Translations under genes and position numbers: made by a program
Assembly: GCA_030867875.1 (NCBI GenBank)
Contig: JAOWCC010001589.1
Span: forward strand, 87,815,537 to 87,879,536
Length of the DNA stretch: 64,000 nucleotides
Reading direction: 5' to 3'
From: Actinernus sp. WN-2022
Lineage: Eukaryota > Cnidaria > Anthozoa > Actiniaria > Actinernidae
Notes under the pieces: generated by a model
Databases searched by the model: none
Seen by the model: only the letters and a program-made list of their open reading frames with translations
What the model was told of the DNA's origin: nothing
Shown here: positions 22,098-63,695 of the stretch, piece by piece
Layout of the letters: each line of letters starts with the position of its first letter
How positions within the stretch are numbered: position 1 is the first letter of the stretch

Positions 22098-23118
22098 TTA
22101 AAGTGCATATGAAGCGAAAATTAAGTTTATATAATTTTAAAATGCTTTCGAAATGAGGAATAATGACATTTTCCGTTTGTCAATATCTCATCTCGTTTCA
22201 GAGACATTCAGGTTTTTGTAATATGCAAATGAGATGACGTCACGTTGGTTGCACAGCATGGAGACAAATCACAAAATGAAGAATATCTCTGCAAATATTG
22301 GGTAAAAACTATTGAAACTTTGCACATGTATGACACTATAGGAAAATCACATGCCTGACGAGGAATTACCGAGTCAGGCATGTGATTTTTCTTGAATCGC
22401 ATAGTCCGATGAACTACTTGAAGATTTAGTACTTTTGTTGATATTTTGCTAAGTTATAAATAGCGCGCGTAGGAGGAGTGGTGATTCCACTCTGAATCAC
22501 CACTCCGTCTCAGCCAATCAGCGTCTGATTTCGCAGATGCACCGTGCGATTCAGCTTTGGCTATGCGATTCTATGCAAAGTATACATCATTGTGTAAATT
22601 ATGGTGTTGCCATGGAAACTTTCATGGCCCCACGCACCTTTCATCTTGAACATAAAATTCCAATTTCTCTCCTTGTTACACAAAATAAGTTGCTTAAACT
22701 AATCACATACAATGCCTTTATTGTTCCAAATCTTATTTTGGACCCACGCCCAAAAAATGTGTTTGACAAAGAAGAAATTAGGGAAGTTTGTGTTACTTGT
22801 AGTGGAATCCTGGGGCCAGAGTGTTTTCCATGGCAACATCATAATTTGCACAATGATGTGTATTTTCCATAGTTCAACTTATGTGCAAAGTTTAAAATAG
22901 TTTTTATCCAATATTTGCAGAGATATTCTTCATTTTGTGATCTGTCTCCAGGCTGTGCAACCAACGTGACGTCATAGGTAATCTTATTTGCATATTACTA
23001 AAACCTGAATATCTCTGAAACGAGATGAGATATTGAGAAACGGAAAATGTCATTATTGCTCATTTCGAAAGCATTTTAAAATTAGATCAACTTAATTTTC
23101 GCTTCATATGCACTTTAA
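22098..23118. mobile_element. TTAA-flanked fold-back element (about 1 kb)
   Basis: TTAA at 22098-22101 and 23115-23118. The element starts AGTGCATATGAAGCGAAAAT and ends in the inverse. Arms of about 280 bp include TTCCGTTTGTCAATATCTCA-like sequence. The middle holds a short hairpin (ATCACATGCCTGAC ... GTCAGGCATGTGAT, 22346-22388) and other sequence. ORFs inside match no family I recognise. Confidence 0.75.
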
Positions 23119-23282
23119 TGAGTCACAAGCGTTCTTGCAGGCGCGCACAGCAGTACCGAAGAGTACAACTAAGAGTATAACTTATGGTGCAATAAAGCAT
23201 GAAAGGAACATTGTTATCGTTCAGGATGTTCTACCTTCAAGCCAATTTTCAGTCTCAAGGATATCGATGCAGGAAATGGCAT

Positions 23283-23683
23283 TTTAGAGCAGGAGCCCAT
23301 TACCAGGAGCGTCCATCTTCCCCACTGTGTCTGTACCCCAGCACAGAGGTAGATGAAGCTATTTTTAGCATTGCGTTTCGCGCGAAAAAGAACAAAGGTA
23401 GGCTATTCTTAGCCAATCAGATAGCTAACGTTACTTCTCATTATCATTCTTCTCACTTTCAACGCGGGAATTCGAATTGCTGGTTTTCACTCAATCCCCA
23501 GATATTCAAATGTTGGTGCCCCAACAAAAGAAGCTAACGAGGGATCTATTGTTTAAGGGCACCAACATGGCGGCGACCTCTTTTCGCGGGAACTTCGAAT
23601 CTAAAAATAGCCTCATCTAACTCTGTGCTGGGGACCGAACCCATAACAGATGAACGCTCCTGGTAATGGGCTCCTGTTTAGAG
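23283..23683. mobile_element. Fold-back MITE with TTTAGAG flanks
   Basis: The element at 23290-23676 starts CAGGAGCCCATTACCAGGAG and ends in the inverse. It is flanked by the direct repeat TTTAGAG (23283-23289 and 23677-23683). Internal inverted segments include AGATGAAGCTATTTTTAG and its partner near 23603-23620. Confidence 0.75.
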
Positions 23684-23710
23684 TCAAATCTAAATAAAAC
23701 TGAACAAAGG

Positions 23711-23800
23711 TTTCAATATGAGGCTCCGGAGTAAAATAAATTTATTATTGTCTCGGAGAACAGAATAAATTTATTTACCCGGAGCCTCGTATTGTGACGT
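23711..23800. repeat. Short inverted repeat with GGCTCCGG ends
   Basis: GAGGCTCCGGAGTAAAATAA pairs with TTATTTACCCGGAGCCTC. The final ~60 bp of the window (CCTCGTATTGAAACCTTTGT) match one side of this repeat. Confidence 0.6.
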
Positions 23801-23951
23801 TTTAGCTCGCACCCAGGCTCATCGGACCGGTCTCCAGGCTTGGTAACCTAGTTAAAACAATACGGCGTGGTTACCAATTTGCACGTGCAAACAACCAAGA
23901 ATCAAGATGGTGGACATACAAACGTAACGACGACCTTGATATCAGTGTGTA

Positions 23952-54401
<30,450 letters not shown>

Positions 54402-55400
54402 CGAACATAAGTAACGGAAGAAAACCAGACGAGGCACAAGAATGACTAGCTCACCTCGGATTTGAGCAGCCAGCTAACCACATCAATCCCAAGCTTGGTA
54501 GGAAATCAAAGTGGACACATGAACGTTCATAACTAAAGCGTTGTAGTAAATGCTATTCTCTGATAATCATTCTATGATAAAGGTAGGACAGAAATGGACC
54601 TTAAAGAAGAATGTGATTGAGTTGGAGTCATCATATCCGTGTAACAAGTTTTGCAATATATAGTGCTAAATAGCATTAAATCCTTTGTTTTCTAGTGTTT
54701 AATTGACCTATATCATTATGACGTCACGGCTTGTTTATGAGAGGGCAGAATCGACATGAACAATAGAATTTTGAACTAAATCTGCTCTGCTGAGGAAAAT
54801 TTAACTTCGAATTGTCTGGTTTCCAGATATCAGCTGTATCAATGTTTATCCTACAATATTTACCGTATTCGCGGTGGCTGTTGCCGCTATTCTACGTTCT
54901 ACAAAATGCATTTGATAGCGATTTCCTTTGTGTTGTTGCTGTTTTGTCCCCCTCCCACGACCGTGATCCTTAGCGTTTAAACAATAGATTGTTTTGATTT
55001 GACGTCATAATGATATAGGGCAATTAATAATAGATGTTAGATATAACCACTGCCCTCTTGGTCACTGAAAACATATTTCGATGACGCGGCACAGTTGTTT
55101 CATTTTGTTCAGATCCTGTAAATTTTGTTCTAGAATCTTTTTGAAATTTGCGTTTGTATTTGAATGAGAAGAATGTGAATTGACAGATTTCGTGTATGGT
55201 TAACTAGTTAATAGAGATGAATGGTTATGAAACCCAGCGCCCTTCTTTGTTATATGTCTTTGTTCGCCTTTTCCAACCACTACCCTGCACAAAACACAAT
55301 AGATATTGGAATATGTTAATCAATCAGCCAATAGAAACGTGTACATAAAGCTGAAAATGTCACTACATGCGAAAATAACGAATTACAGGAAATAAAGTTC
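54402..55400 (+). terminator. NVL: NVL 3' UTR with likely polyadenylation signal
   Basis: AATAAA at 55391-55396, followed by T/G-rich sequence, is the first clear signal after the stop, giving a 3' UTR of about 1 kb. An earlier AATAAA near 54101 lies inside the last intron. Confidence 0.45.
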
Positions 55401-55628
55401 CAACATAACGTTCAAGTCTTCTTGTTTTGTAAACCCGACTAAGGTATATAATGAAAAACCCTCAAAATTATTTTCATGTCGTTTTTCAAAAGATTACAAA
55501 GGTGAGGATCACACGTTTTGTTGTGGCGTCAAGTGTCAAGTGAGGGTCTTGAACCGGCTTGTGAGGGGAGGGCGAGATCGAAACTGATACACATGCCCAT
55601 GCCCACCCCCCTAATAGAAACGTACCTT

Positions 55629-56027
55629 CCCTTAGAATCGGTCGCGGCTAGATTCCATCCGCAAGAAGGTCGAATTGCAATTTTCTCGATGTTATATTTC
55701 TAGGGTACAAACTAAAGCGGCACTTAGAAATTTAGGCGAACAAGTACGCTTCCCTCAACTATATAAAAAAATATCGGCTTCACGAAGACTCGAACCGAAA
55801 CCCTAACCCATCTATTAACCGAAACCCTAACCGTCACTATCCCTTACGCCATGAGGGATTTGCTGTCAACAACCGCTTTTTTAGAACTTTTATACTGCAT
55901 GCTGTTTGATCAGCAGGCGTTACTTCATTAGACACCAGTTCCTGCTCTCAATGAAGTATTTTAGTGCAGTGCATTTTGGGATTGCGTCCTTCTGGCGGAT
56001 GGAATCTAGCCCTAACCCTTAGAATCG
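55629..56027. mobile_element. Inverted-repeat element with 12-bp flanking repeats
   Basis: GGCTAGATTCCATCCGC at 55646 has its inverse ending at 56011. The direct repeat CCCTTAGAATCG lies at 55629-55640 and 56016-56027. The interior includes two GAAACCCTAACC runs. Confidence 0.65.
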
Positions 56028-56527
56028 AACGCGAAATACAGACACTTGCCATAGTTAAACAAGGACACGCCGACTGTAAAAGGCCTGGCTGCCAGGCACG
56101 CTCGTAACTCCGCCTTTGTCAAGTGAACATGTCTATTCAAAGCTCTACATACAACAGATTTCAGATTTCTTTATTAAACACTATTTAATACAAAGTATAA
56201 CCAGAATATTAAGTAAAGTAAAGATTACAGTTATGAAATGGCTAGTGTGATTATATTAATTGATATATAGAACAAAAGTGTGCAGTGGTTAAAGGAGCTA
56301 AGCTTTCGAGTTAACCACTGCCACGTAGGAAGTAAAGACTAAGTCCACAATTATAAAATACAATTTATAATATAGATACGATAGTACGTGCGCTCTGATA
56401 GGCTGAAAAGCCATGTTCTATCAGAGTATATAACATGGTTTGCTGTGTTTTATTGTTTTCAACTGCCTTGTGACGGTTTCCTTTCATCGCGCCGGTAAAT
56501 CTATATTATAGAACAGATAAAGAAAAC
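56028..56527. other. Spacer, no gene seen
   Basis: AT-rich sequence between two elements; I see no exon, RNA gene or clear repeat border. Confidence 0.35.
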
Positions 56528-56963
56528 TTAAAGAGCATATAAGCCCATTAAAATCGATTCTCCATCAAGTAAATAGTTTAATTGTAAAATATATCTTAAT
56601 TTAAGTGTTGCGTCCATGAGTTATAGAGGTTTCTATTTCCGATATGCTAATTACGTGACGACATGTGAGGACTCATTTATTATACAAAAATATGCTGGCA
56701 GAAATATACATATTTTTCTAAACATCCATGTCATATTTGGGCCTTAGATCAGTGATTTTACCAAATATTTTGTATAAATCAGAAATTGTTTCATTCACAA
56801 GGAGAAAGAAATGACGTTTTGTTGGCCTCCTGTGACGTCACATAATTAGCATATTGGAAATAGAAACCTCTAACTCAAATTAAAAAAATATTTAAAGTTC
56901 AACTATATACTTGATGGAGAATCGATTTTAATTATAAAAAAATTGGGCTCATATGCACTTTCA
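56528..56963. mobile_element. Diverged second copy of the AGTGCATATGAGCCC element
   Basis: The left end TTAA/AGAGCATATAAGCCC and right end GGGCTCATATGCACT/TTCA match 17463-17920 throughout, including ATCGATTCTCCATCAAGTAA. The right TTAA is mutated. Confidence 0.75.
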
Positions 56964-56965
56964 AT

Positions 56966-57105
56966 CCATGTTTTATACTATCATAAAACACTCTGGTCAT
57001 TTGAGAACACTCGAGAAATGTTGAAAGCACGCGCCTTCGGCTTGTGCTTTAACATTTCTCATGTTCTCAAATGCTCATCGTGTTTTATGATAGTATAAAA
57101 CATGG
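56966..57105. mobile_element. 140-bp hairpin element
   Basis: CCATGTTTTATACTATCATA and its inverse form the ends. The arms continue through AAAACAC(T/G)...GTTTTATG and GAGAAATGTT/AACATTTCTC almost to the centre (GCGCCTTCGGC). It begins a few bases after the previous TTAA element. Confidence 0.85.
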
Positions 57106-57179
57106 CTAAGGCTTCTTTATTTGTTAAATATAAAAAAACTGTAAGTTCCACATGAGCGATCTATGACTTAATTCAATCA

Positions 57180-57360
57180 AACACTTGAAAGTTCAATGTC
57201 AAAAACAACACTGAAGAGTTTGTAAACGATTCTAAAACACTATTAACAGGCATAACTGAGCAACTAGCTAGCTTTCTGCTGTTTACTTTTGTGTAAAACA
57301 ACACTAAAGAGTTTGTAAACGGTTCTAAAACACTATTGACAGGCATAACTGAGCAACTTG
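57180..57360. repeat. Direct repeat pair
   Basis: AACAACACTGAAGAGTTTGT and AACACTATT(A/G)ACAGGCATAA occur twice about 110 bp apart. Confidence 0.85.
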
Positions 57361-57408
57361 CTTTCTGCTGTTGACTTTTTGGGGCTTATTTTAATTTCAG
57401 CGGCAGCA

Positions 57409-57931
57409 ATAGCGTTCTCCCCATATTCTAAATATAGAAAACTCATAATTGACGCAAAGCATCATGGGATTGATATGCGGACAAATATTCCAGAACCCAA
57501 CTCAAGATTATGTGTAGCTATGAAGAAAGCAGGTGCTATGAAGCACTGTTTTGGGGGTATTTGTCGATCAGATTCATGATATACTGATAAATTACCGCCA
57601 GGAACCTTCGGGTCAACCTTGATTTTAAGAGCAATACATCCTTTCACCCGATCAACCAATTCTTGTCTTTTCCACTTTTGTTACTCCCCGTGGTACTCTG
57701 ACGAACGTTTCAGCTCCAAAACATTACATTCACCAGGTGGTTGGTTAATTTGGCACCTGGAACGTACCTCGCCTTCTATGGGTAAAACTCTAAAATTGTC
57801 CATACCGCACGCAGGAACAACTATGTCCGAGGCAGCTATTGTGAAATATTTGTCCGCATTTCGATCCCACAATGCAATGTTGTCATTATGCTAATATTTT
57901 ATGACGTCAACTGGGGAGAACGCTATTTAGT
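57409..57931. mobile_element. Fold-back element with GGGGAGAACGCTATT ends
   Basis: AATAGCGTTCTCCCC (left) and its inverse (right) bound the element. A second inverted pair inside reads ATGCGGACAAATATT. Minus-strand ORFs of about 65 codons (57872-57681 and 57659-57462) fill the interior; I do not recognise them. Confidence 0.6.
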
Positions 57932-58161
57932 AACTTGCTTTACTGTTTTGAATTTGAATCCCAAAGGTAGAGAAAGGGTGAGGAGCATTGTATAGCGCCT
58001 TGTTTAATAGAGTGAATGGTTAGGAAACCCGGCAAATTTCAAAGGGGCTACCAAAGGCGCTACGATTTAGGTTGGAAGGGGGTAAGACAAAGGATTGTGC
58101 ACTTTCACTCTAACCCTAACCCCTGATACTCAATAACCCCCAATACTCTGATGAGAGTCGG

Positions 58162-58404
58162 TCAGCTGAGGGCGTAGTCATAATATATCTCCGGAAGAGC
58201 ATCTGTATGTTTTCGACTTACTGATGATATAAGACTCCGTGATAAAATAAAGAGTACCTCATACTTCGAATTCTCTGTGCGACCATCGAAGCAATCCTGT
58301 TCAACTCGCTGAAGAACGTCATTTATGTGTCCGTTCTTGTCGGGCTTAATTTGGGCTTCAATGTGCAATATAAACGTTTCAAAGAATAATCGAGAAGTGA
58401 GCAC
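58162..58404 (-). CDS. Possible coding fragment, unknown function
   Basis: An 80-codon minus-strand ORF contains a hydrophilic, exon-like stretch with QIKPDKNGHINDVLQRVEQD and ends near a possible GT donor after SKYE. I do not recognise a family and see no partner exons. It may be an exon remnant or part of a repeat. Confidence 0.2.
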   Translation of the reverse strand: MLTSRLFFETFILHIEAQIKPDKNGHINDVLQRVEQDCFDGRTENSKYEVLFILSRSLISSVSRKHTDALPEIYYDYALS

Positions 58405-58689
58405 ACAGAATGAGGCATAAATACAGCAATTTTATCGTGGAGTTGAAGTTTATTTGACTCACTGCATATTACTAATACTATTTAAAATACAAAAATATCG
58501 AAGAAAATACAACAAAGCGAATAATTATAAAATATAAAATGATATAAGTAAAGACATACAAATTAAATTACAATGAGTACGGGACACTGCCTAGTAGCAT
58601 AGGCTAATCGAAAGGATGCCCCTGAAATTACTTAGAGTGTAATTTACGGAAGAATAGAAAAAAGTATTTCATTTTGTAAGACAATATTT

Positions 58690-58990
58690 AGAAATTATAT
58701 AAAAAAGAAGAGGAAACAATTTTTTTTATGGACTGAGAGAATTTGATGAATAGTCATTTAAAGTAACAGATATTAAATGCTTACGGAAAGGACCAAGAGA
58801 GGTAAGTTCTTTAGCTTGGTAGGATAATGAGTTCCAGAGCTTTGAGCCTAAATACTGAATCGAGCGTATTCCATATTGGGAAGTTAGCCGAAGGTTTTCA
58901 AATAAAACTAAAACTTGAAGTGAGCACAGGCTTGTCAGTCTTCGAATTCGATTACTTCGTGTAATACCATGACCCCTCGGTGTTCTTTGT
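58690..58990 (-). pseudogene. LINE ORF2 C-terminal fragment
   Basis: The reverse strand reads TPRGHGITRSNRIRRL..., then RLTSQYGIRSIQYLGSKLWN and LTSLGPFRKHLISVTLNDY and a stop near 58738. This is the typical last block of CR1/L2 ORF2, 5'-truncated. Confidence 0.8.
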
Positions 58991-59053
58991 TCAGGGTTAT
59001 TTAATCTCTAAATTCACTAATTCAGCATGCATGACTTGTTTTAATTTTTCCTC

Positions 59054-59246
59054 ATTGACATGTAGCCTGCTTGCCGGCTCTCCTGTAATTTTTTTCGGTC
59101 GTTTCTTTTCGGATTGGGTCACCTGTGGCACGCGGTCAAAATGGGGCGAGGACAAAAATTTTGACCGCGTGCCACAGGTGACCCAATCCGAAAAGAAACG
59201 ACCGAAAAAAATTACAGGAGAGCCGGCAAGCAGGCTAATTGACATG
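59054..59246. mobile_element. 175-bp near-perfect palindromic TAGCCT element, 9-bp target duplication
   Basis: The element at 59063-59237 begins TAGCCTGCTTGCCGGCTCTC and ends in its inverse, with arms of about 78 bp and a tiny loop near 59146. Exact direct repeats ATTGACATG lie at 59054-59062 and 59238-59246. Overlapping ORFs on both strands are a product of the palindrome. Confidence 0.92.
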
Positions 59247-59756
59247 CCGCCCACCCGCCCGCCGAGAGGAAAATTAGAAAGGCATGCACGTGGATGAGGG
59301 AACATTGGATCAGTTGTCCCTTGGCACACCGGGTTATGACGCAATGCCTGTTAAACCCAGTACCGTACCTAATTTATGGCTCGAGAAAGCTCTTCTCTTC
59401 ATTTCTCAAACCCGCTTCTCCAGGTGGGGTACTTAAAACCCATAAACATGACGTAATTAAACTCCATGCATGCTCTTTGAATATTTAGTCAGTCACAATT
59501 ACATTGCATTTTCGTGTTATTCTCAAAAACAACACGAATGTCCCCAGCATGCAGGGTCATACAATGAATGGCGCTCAATCAAGCATATAACATCTTGTAT
59601 AATCTTGGTGTAAAGAAACTCGGCATAACCAAGTAATAAACAGAAGCATAAGAACAGAACGTTTTCGAAAGCAACTCAACTGCGACGTTTAGGCAGCGAA
59701 AACTAAACTTCTCATAGATTTGTTCCGTTCCTCGGTGATAATACTATTACAAAGTG

Positions 59757-59922
59757 ATAGCATGACATTTCGGGAAATCAGTGATTAAATTTCCCCTCGA
59801 GTTCCGGGAGGATCTGTAAAAGTACGTCCCTCGGCGCGTACGGTGTCGGGCTCTTCCACAAATACTCCCCCTCGGCTCTCGGGGGAAATGTCATCGCTAA
59901 TTTCCCTCATGTCATGCTATTT
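59757..59922. mobile_element. Fold-back MITE related to 9186-9348
   Basis: ATAGCATGACAT and GGGAAATCAGTGATTAAATT pair with the inverse near 59890-59922, and the centre is GC-rich. It shares the GTGATTAAATTTCCCC motif with the element in TATDN3. Confidence 0.65.
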
Positions 59923-60040
59923 CTTATAATTTTCATGTTTGTCATATGTTTTTTTCATATGCAATGGTTGTCATATGTTTGTCATGTTTTGTTGTGTGTT
60001 TTTGGATATATGAAATGGACAATTTCATATGTTCTGCATT

Positions 60041-61726
60041 TTAAGGTTACCGTATACCTTCGCGGGTGTCTCTCGAAAATAAAATCGCACGCGCATCATT
60101 TTAAAGGAAAGTATAGAAACCTATACATCACTGGAAAGGTTATATAATGTAGAATGCGCTGAAATGTTTTTTTTTTGCACAAATATTACATTTTCAGTAA
60201 ATGCTAAGGCTACAAACGCAAAAAAGACTAGTCTCACAGAAGTGAATTTATGTCCCTCCGCATTCGCGCCTACGGGCGATTCCGCTGCATAATGTCAATC
60301 AGCACATGATGGCCTGTCAAAGTGTGTGAGCGTTTTTTTATATTTTACTTTGTTCAAATGCAATTCATCTTCAAAGTTTCAATCGAAATAGTTTCTGTGT
60401 TTCATCACGGCAAGTACTCTTATAAGAAAAATAATTAAAATATCGCTAAACCCTCACACACTTTGGTTCATATGTAGCTCCTCTAACATTAGGCCAAGTT
60501 TCATCAAGATCTGACAAATCTTCATACCCTATAAATTCACCCAAAGACAGTGAATACGCATAAAAATCTATCGGCGTTTTTGGCTTCTGAAGGTTAGGAA
60601 GCACATCACACCTCATCAAAGCAAACGTCAACACTTAAACCAACCAGCCAATTATATGTAAGGATCCCCGGAGCTTATGAATCAAGTCCAGAAATTCGCG
60701 GGAAATTAGTACGTGGCTCAAATTGCATAAGAAACATACATACTAGTGTCGTGTCACAAATATTCAAAAGAGCGTTGTGTTATGGCCAAAACTAGAGATA
60801 ATACGCAAAAGGGAAAAAGAAAGGTAAATCAACGGGTTGTACCAAGAAGGGAGAGGGCCGGATATCGAAAACTAAATCGCGTCGAAAGGCAACGCCGCAA
60901 ACAAGAGCGAAGGGAAAAGCGAGTGGTAGGCAACCTCGTGCTCCGAACGTTGATATTGATCCTAAACCTGCTATGTTAGCTGCGATGATTCCTTCAGTTC
61001 CGCAAAATTGACCGGCCGAACTTCGCTCAAGTTCACGATTTAGAACTCCTGTATTGGACCACGGCCCAAGTTGGAAACTGCGAGTCACCCAAGACATCAG
61101 TAAGAATCGGAGTCGGATGCGGACTCGCTGCTACTCTCTGAATCTTCCGTCTCTTTTCTTGTACCTGGCAAAAGTTTAAGCCTACTAGCTGAGCAGCTTT
61201 CCGTCGGAGTTGTAGCAGTACTAATAGAACTCGAAGTGGGAGTCGTCGAACATGAAGGCTGTTCGAACCACGAGCCGTATCACTTTCTTCTCCGTATTGA
61301 AACTTTGCTCCTTTTCGAGCTCATTCTCTTGAATCTTCTTGGGGCCTGTCTTCCTTTTTTACCTTTTATCCAAGGATTATTCTTTTCTCTTCTGGACATA
61401 TCCACGATCGATATACCGGTAAATTAAACGCTATAAAATCACTGAACTCACGAGTCACGGCTCACTGTGAGTCTGAAGCTCCGGATGTAGTTTCCCGCAA
61501 AAATTCAGCGGGGTGCCTGTGGCACGTAATGGGATCAGAAGGATTTATGACGCCTAAGCGATTTATTTACTTTCCTTCAAATTACGTGTTTTTTTTATAT
61601 CGCGCAAACGTTTGCATGTTAAAAAAAATTTTTTGCGGAAAGATGAAGATCAATCCATCCAATTCAAAACAATTACAAAATATTTTTTTTAAGAAAACAT
61701 ACCGCGAAGGTATACGGTAACCTTAA
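60041..61726. mobile_element. TTAA-flanked element with 21-bp TIRs and degraded ORFs
   Basis: TTAA at 60041-60044 and 61723-61726. Terminal inverted repeats read GGTTACCGTATACCTTCGCG and its inverse. TTAA targets are used by piggyBac and Kolobok. ORFs inside: 60634-60446 (-), 60746-60979 (+, K/R-rich) and the broken minus ORF at 61400-61110. No DDE core is visible, so it is non-autonomous or internally deleted. Confidence 0.8.
61108..61401 (-). pseudogene. Broken element ORF: basic N terminus, Ser/Asp-rich end
   Basis: It starts MSRREKNNPWIKGKKGRQAP, continues basic, and hits an in-frame TGA after RRRK. The same frame continues with a Ser/Thr-rich stretch, LKLLPGTRK and a Ser/Asp/Glu tail. 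The pattern (basic start, S/T linker, acidic tract) is seen at the N termini of several invertebrate transposase ORFs; the family is not established. Confidence 0.4.
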
Positions 61727-62272
61727 TCAAACATACAACAAACACATGAATTACATATGAATAACCTATGATACACATATGTTTGTCATATGAGTTTCAT
61801 ATGTTTTTTTTCCAGTAGTGTAATAGTACGGAGGGTTCACTGTAGTTCCGGTTTTAACGGCCGTTTCTTCCCTTTTACTGGGGACTTTACCAGGACGGCG
61901 ACGGCAATGACGACGGGACGTAGAACAGTTTTTCTTCCGAAATTTGGTGTCTACTACTTCCCTTGTTCGCCTTGAATTGTTTTTCACGAAAAACGGATTG
62001 ATTTACTTTCTTACGTTCGCGTTCTCTTTAAAACGTACGTACAATTTTTGGTTTTCACGTTTTGTTTTTGCAGAGAACGGTGAAAATGTAGGCGACTGCG
62101 TGCATTTTCATGTGCAGTTATTGTATTTTGTAATTAAGGCTATTGTTTTATGCCGTCGTCTTAGACGTTGCCGTCGTGGTTGCTTGAAAGTCCCAACTGA
62201 GGGAAGACTGCGGTCTTTTTTTCCTACTGTGCAAACTTAGCGAGTGCCGCGTTAATTATGTTGTGAGTTGAG

Positions 62273-63264
62273 TTAGGCCTACGGCAAACGTCGAACTAGC
62301 CATGAACTTAATTCAGTCGAGCCTATTAATTTTGAAATAGGCTCATGGATAGTACGACGTTTGCCGCAATAGAGATCGACCTATTCAATAGGTACGAGTC
62401 CGGCATGAGGTTCGAGAAGCCAAGTCGGGAATTACGACTCTTGTGCGACTTTACGGCAAACCTCGTTCTTAACACGCGCCGAACTAAATTCATAAATTAT
62501 GTAAAATAATAAATAAATCATGCAAATCGTATGGATTGTGCCAAAACCGTGAAAACAATATCTCCCCCATCTCCCAAACACTGATTTCCCCCTGGTGAGC
62601 ATGCGCTATACAAAGGCGATTTCGAAGGCGAAATGGCGGCCTATCGGAAGTCATTGCATGCAATTGCCGCCCCCGCATGACGCTAAGCCGGAAATGTGTA
62701 GTTCGTGCTTTATCGTCACAAAATACATTTGCCTTAAATGCGAAATAAATGCTCAGTATTCGATCGAAAGTAATGAAGATGCGCCTGGCTGGAATACCGG
62801 CAGAAGCATTGGCTATTGCGAATGTTGCGATACTGAGCTCGCTTTGAAACGCTTCTACCAAATGAAGTCAAACCATCCAGAATGTCGTTGAAAACTGCGG
62901 CATGATCGACTATTAACAGAGGTTTCAATGTGTGAATCGCAAACCCTAGAAACACGGCCAATAATGCCACTTGCAGTAACAACCATCTCTCCTGTACACG
63001 GCACCGAGTGCTGTGAAGAACGCCATTCTTCTGTTTCTGTTTTGGACAATCATTTTCCACAGAAAGGCCTTTCTTAGATTCGACCGAGCGCTGTATTTCG
63101 CCATATCACTAGCCGCGGGCGAAAAGCGCCAGGACACGTGCTAATTCCCGTGATTTAATTAGGCGCAAGTGAATTAAGATCGACATATGTTCGACGTTCT
63201 TCCACCGAACATTTTTTTTAATAGGATCGGCGCGACTTAAGTTCGACGTTTGCCGTAGGCCTTA
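62273..63264. mobile_element. PIF/Harbinger-like non-autonomous element
   Basis: The element at 62276-63261 has terminal inverted repeats GGCCTACGGCAAACGTCGAA and its inverse, flanked by TTA on both sides (62273-62275, 63262-63264). GGC ends with a 3-bp TTA/TWA target are typical of PIF/Harbinger. Subterminal CGACGTTTGCCG-like motifs recur. No Harbinger transposase is seen. Confidence 0.75.
62595..62891 (+). CDS. Cys-rich ORF inside the Harbinger-like element
   Basis: A 98-codon ORF with paired cysteines: CSSCFIVTKYICLKCE followed by GRSIGYCECCDTELALKRFY. The spacing suggests a small zinc-binding fold (two CxxC-type pairs plus CxCC). It could be a captured fragment, an element-encoded accessory protein or chance. 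A minus-strand ORF overlaps it and looks less protein-like. Function unknown. Confidence 0.35.
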   Translation: MSMRYTKAISKAKWRPIGSHCMQLPPPHDAKPEMCSSCFIVTKYICLKCEINAQYSIESNEDAPGWNTGRSIGYCECCDTELALKRFYQMKSNHPECR

Positions 63265-63589
63265 GACGTTGCCGTCGTGGTTGCTTAAAAGTCCCCAAAC
63301 TGTGCCAACTTAGCGAGTGCCGCGTTAATTATGTTGTGAGTTGATTAGCCATTCCTTTGTGTTTAGGGTACACGTCAGCGTGTAAAGTTTTGACGTGTTT
63401 TCTTGTGTAGACTCGACTGCAAAACTAAGTAGTTTATAATCGGTCTTTATTGAGGCAGTCAAGTTTATCTACACTGGACGGTGCCAGAGATTAAATGTTT
63501 AGTCCATTGTTGGCAAGTAGCAAGCGACGAAGGCGTAAACTTTGGCGTGCAAGACTGCAAAAATGTTTTACAGATCTCCACCATACAAT

Positions 63590-63695
63590 AGACCCTTTGT
63601 ACGTGACGTCATAGCCGCCATGTTGGTGTACAGGTAACAATAGATTATTCGTTAGCTTCTTTTGTTCTGTACACCAACATGGCCGCCATGCCCTT
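63590..63695. repeat. Inverted repeat with ACACCAACATGG arms
   Basis: GCCGCCATGTTGGTGTACAG pairs with CTGTACACCAACATGGC(C)GCC around a short loop. Confidence 0.75.

Larger units (their letters stand above)
62161..63347. repeat. Direct repeats flanking the Harbinger-like element
   Basis: 62161-62275 and 63262-63347 both run from TTAGACGTTGCCGTCGTGGT to GCGTTAATTATGTTGTGAGT. The left copy has about 30 extra bases in the middle. The mobile element lies exactly between them. Confidence 0.85.

Noticed and set aside
57462..57872. Minus-strand ORF pair as a host gene
   Set aside because: Lies wholly inside an inverted-repeat element, and part of the ORFs is the inverted arm itself.
58980..59344. 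Overlapping ORFs of 105 and 115 codons on both strands
   Set aside because: They share residues because the DNA is a near-perfect palindrome; this is a hairpin transposon.
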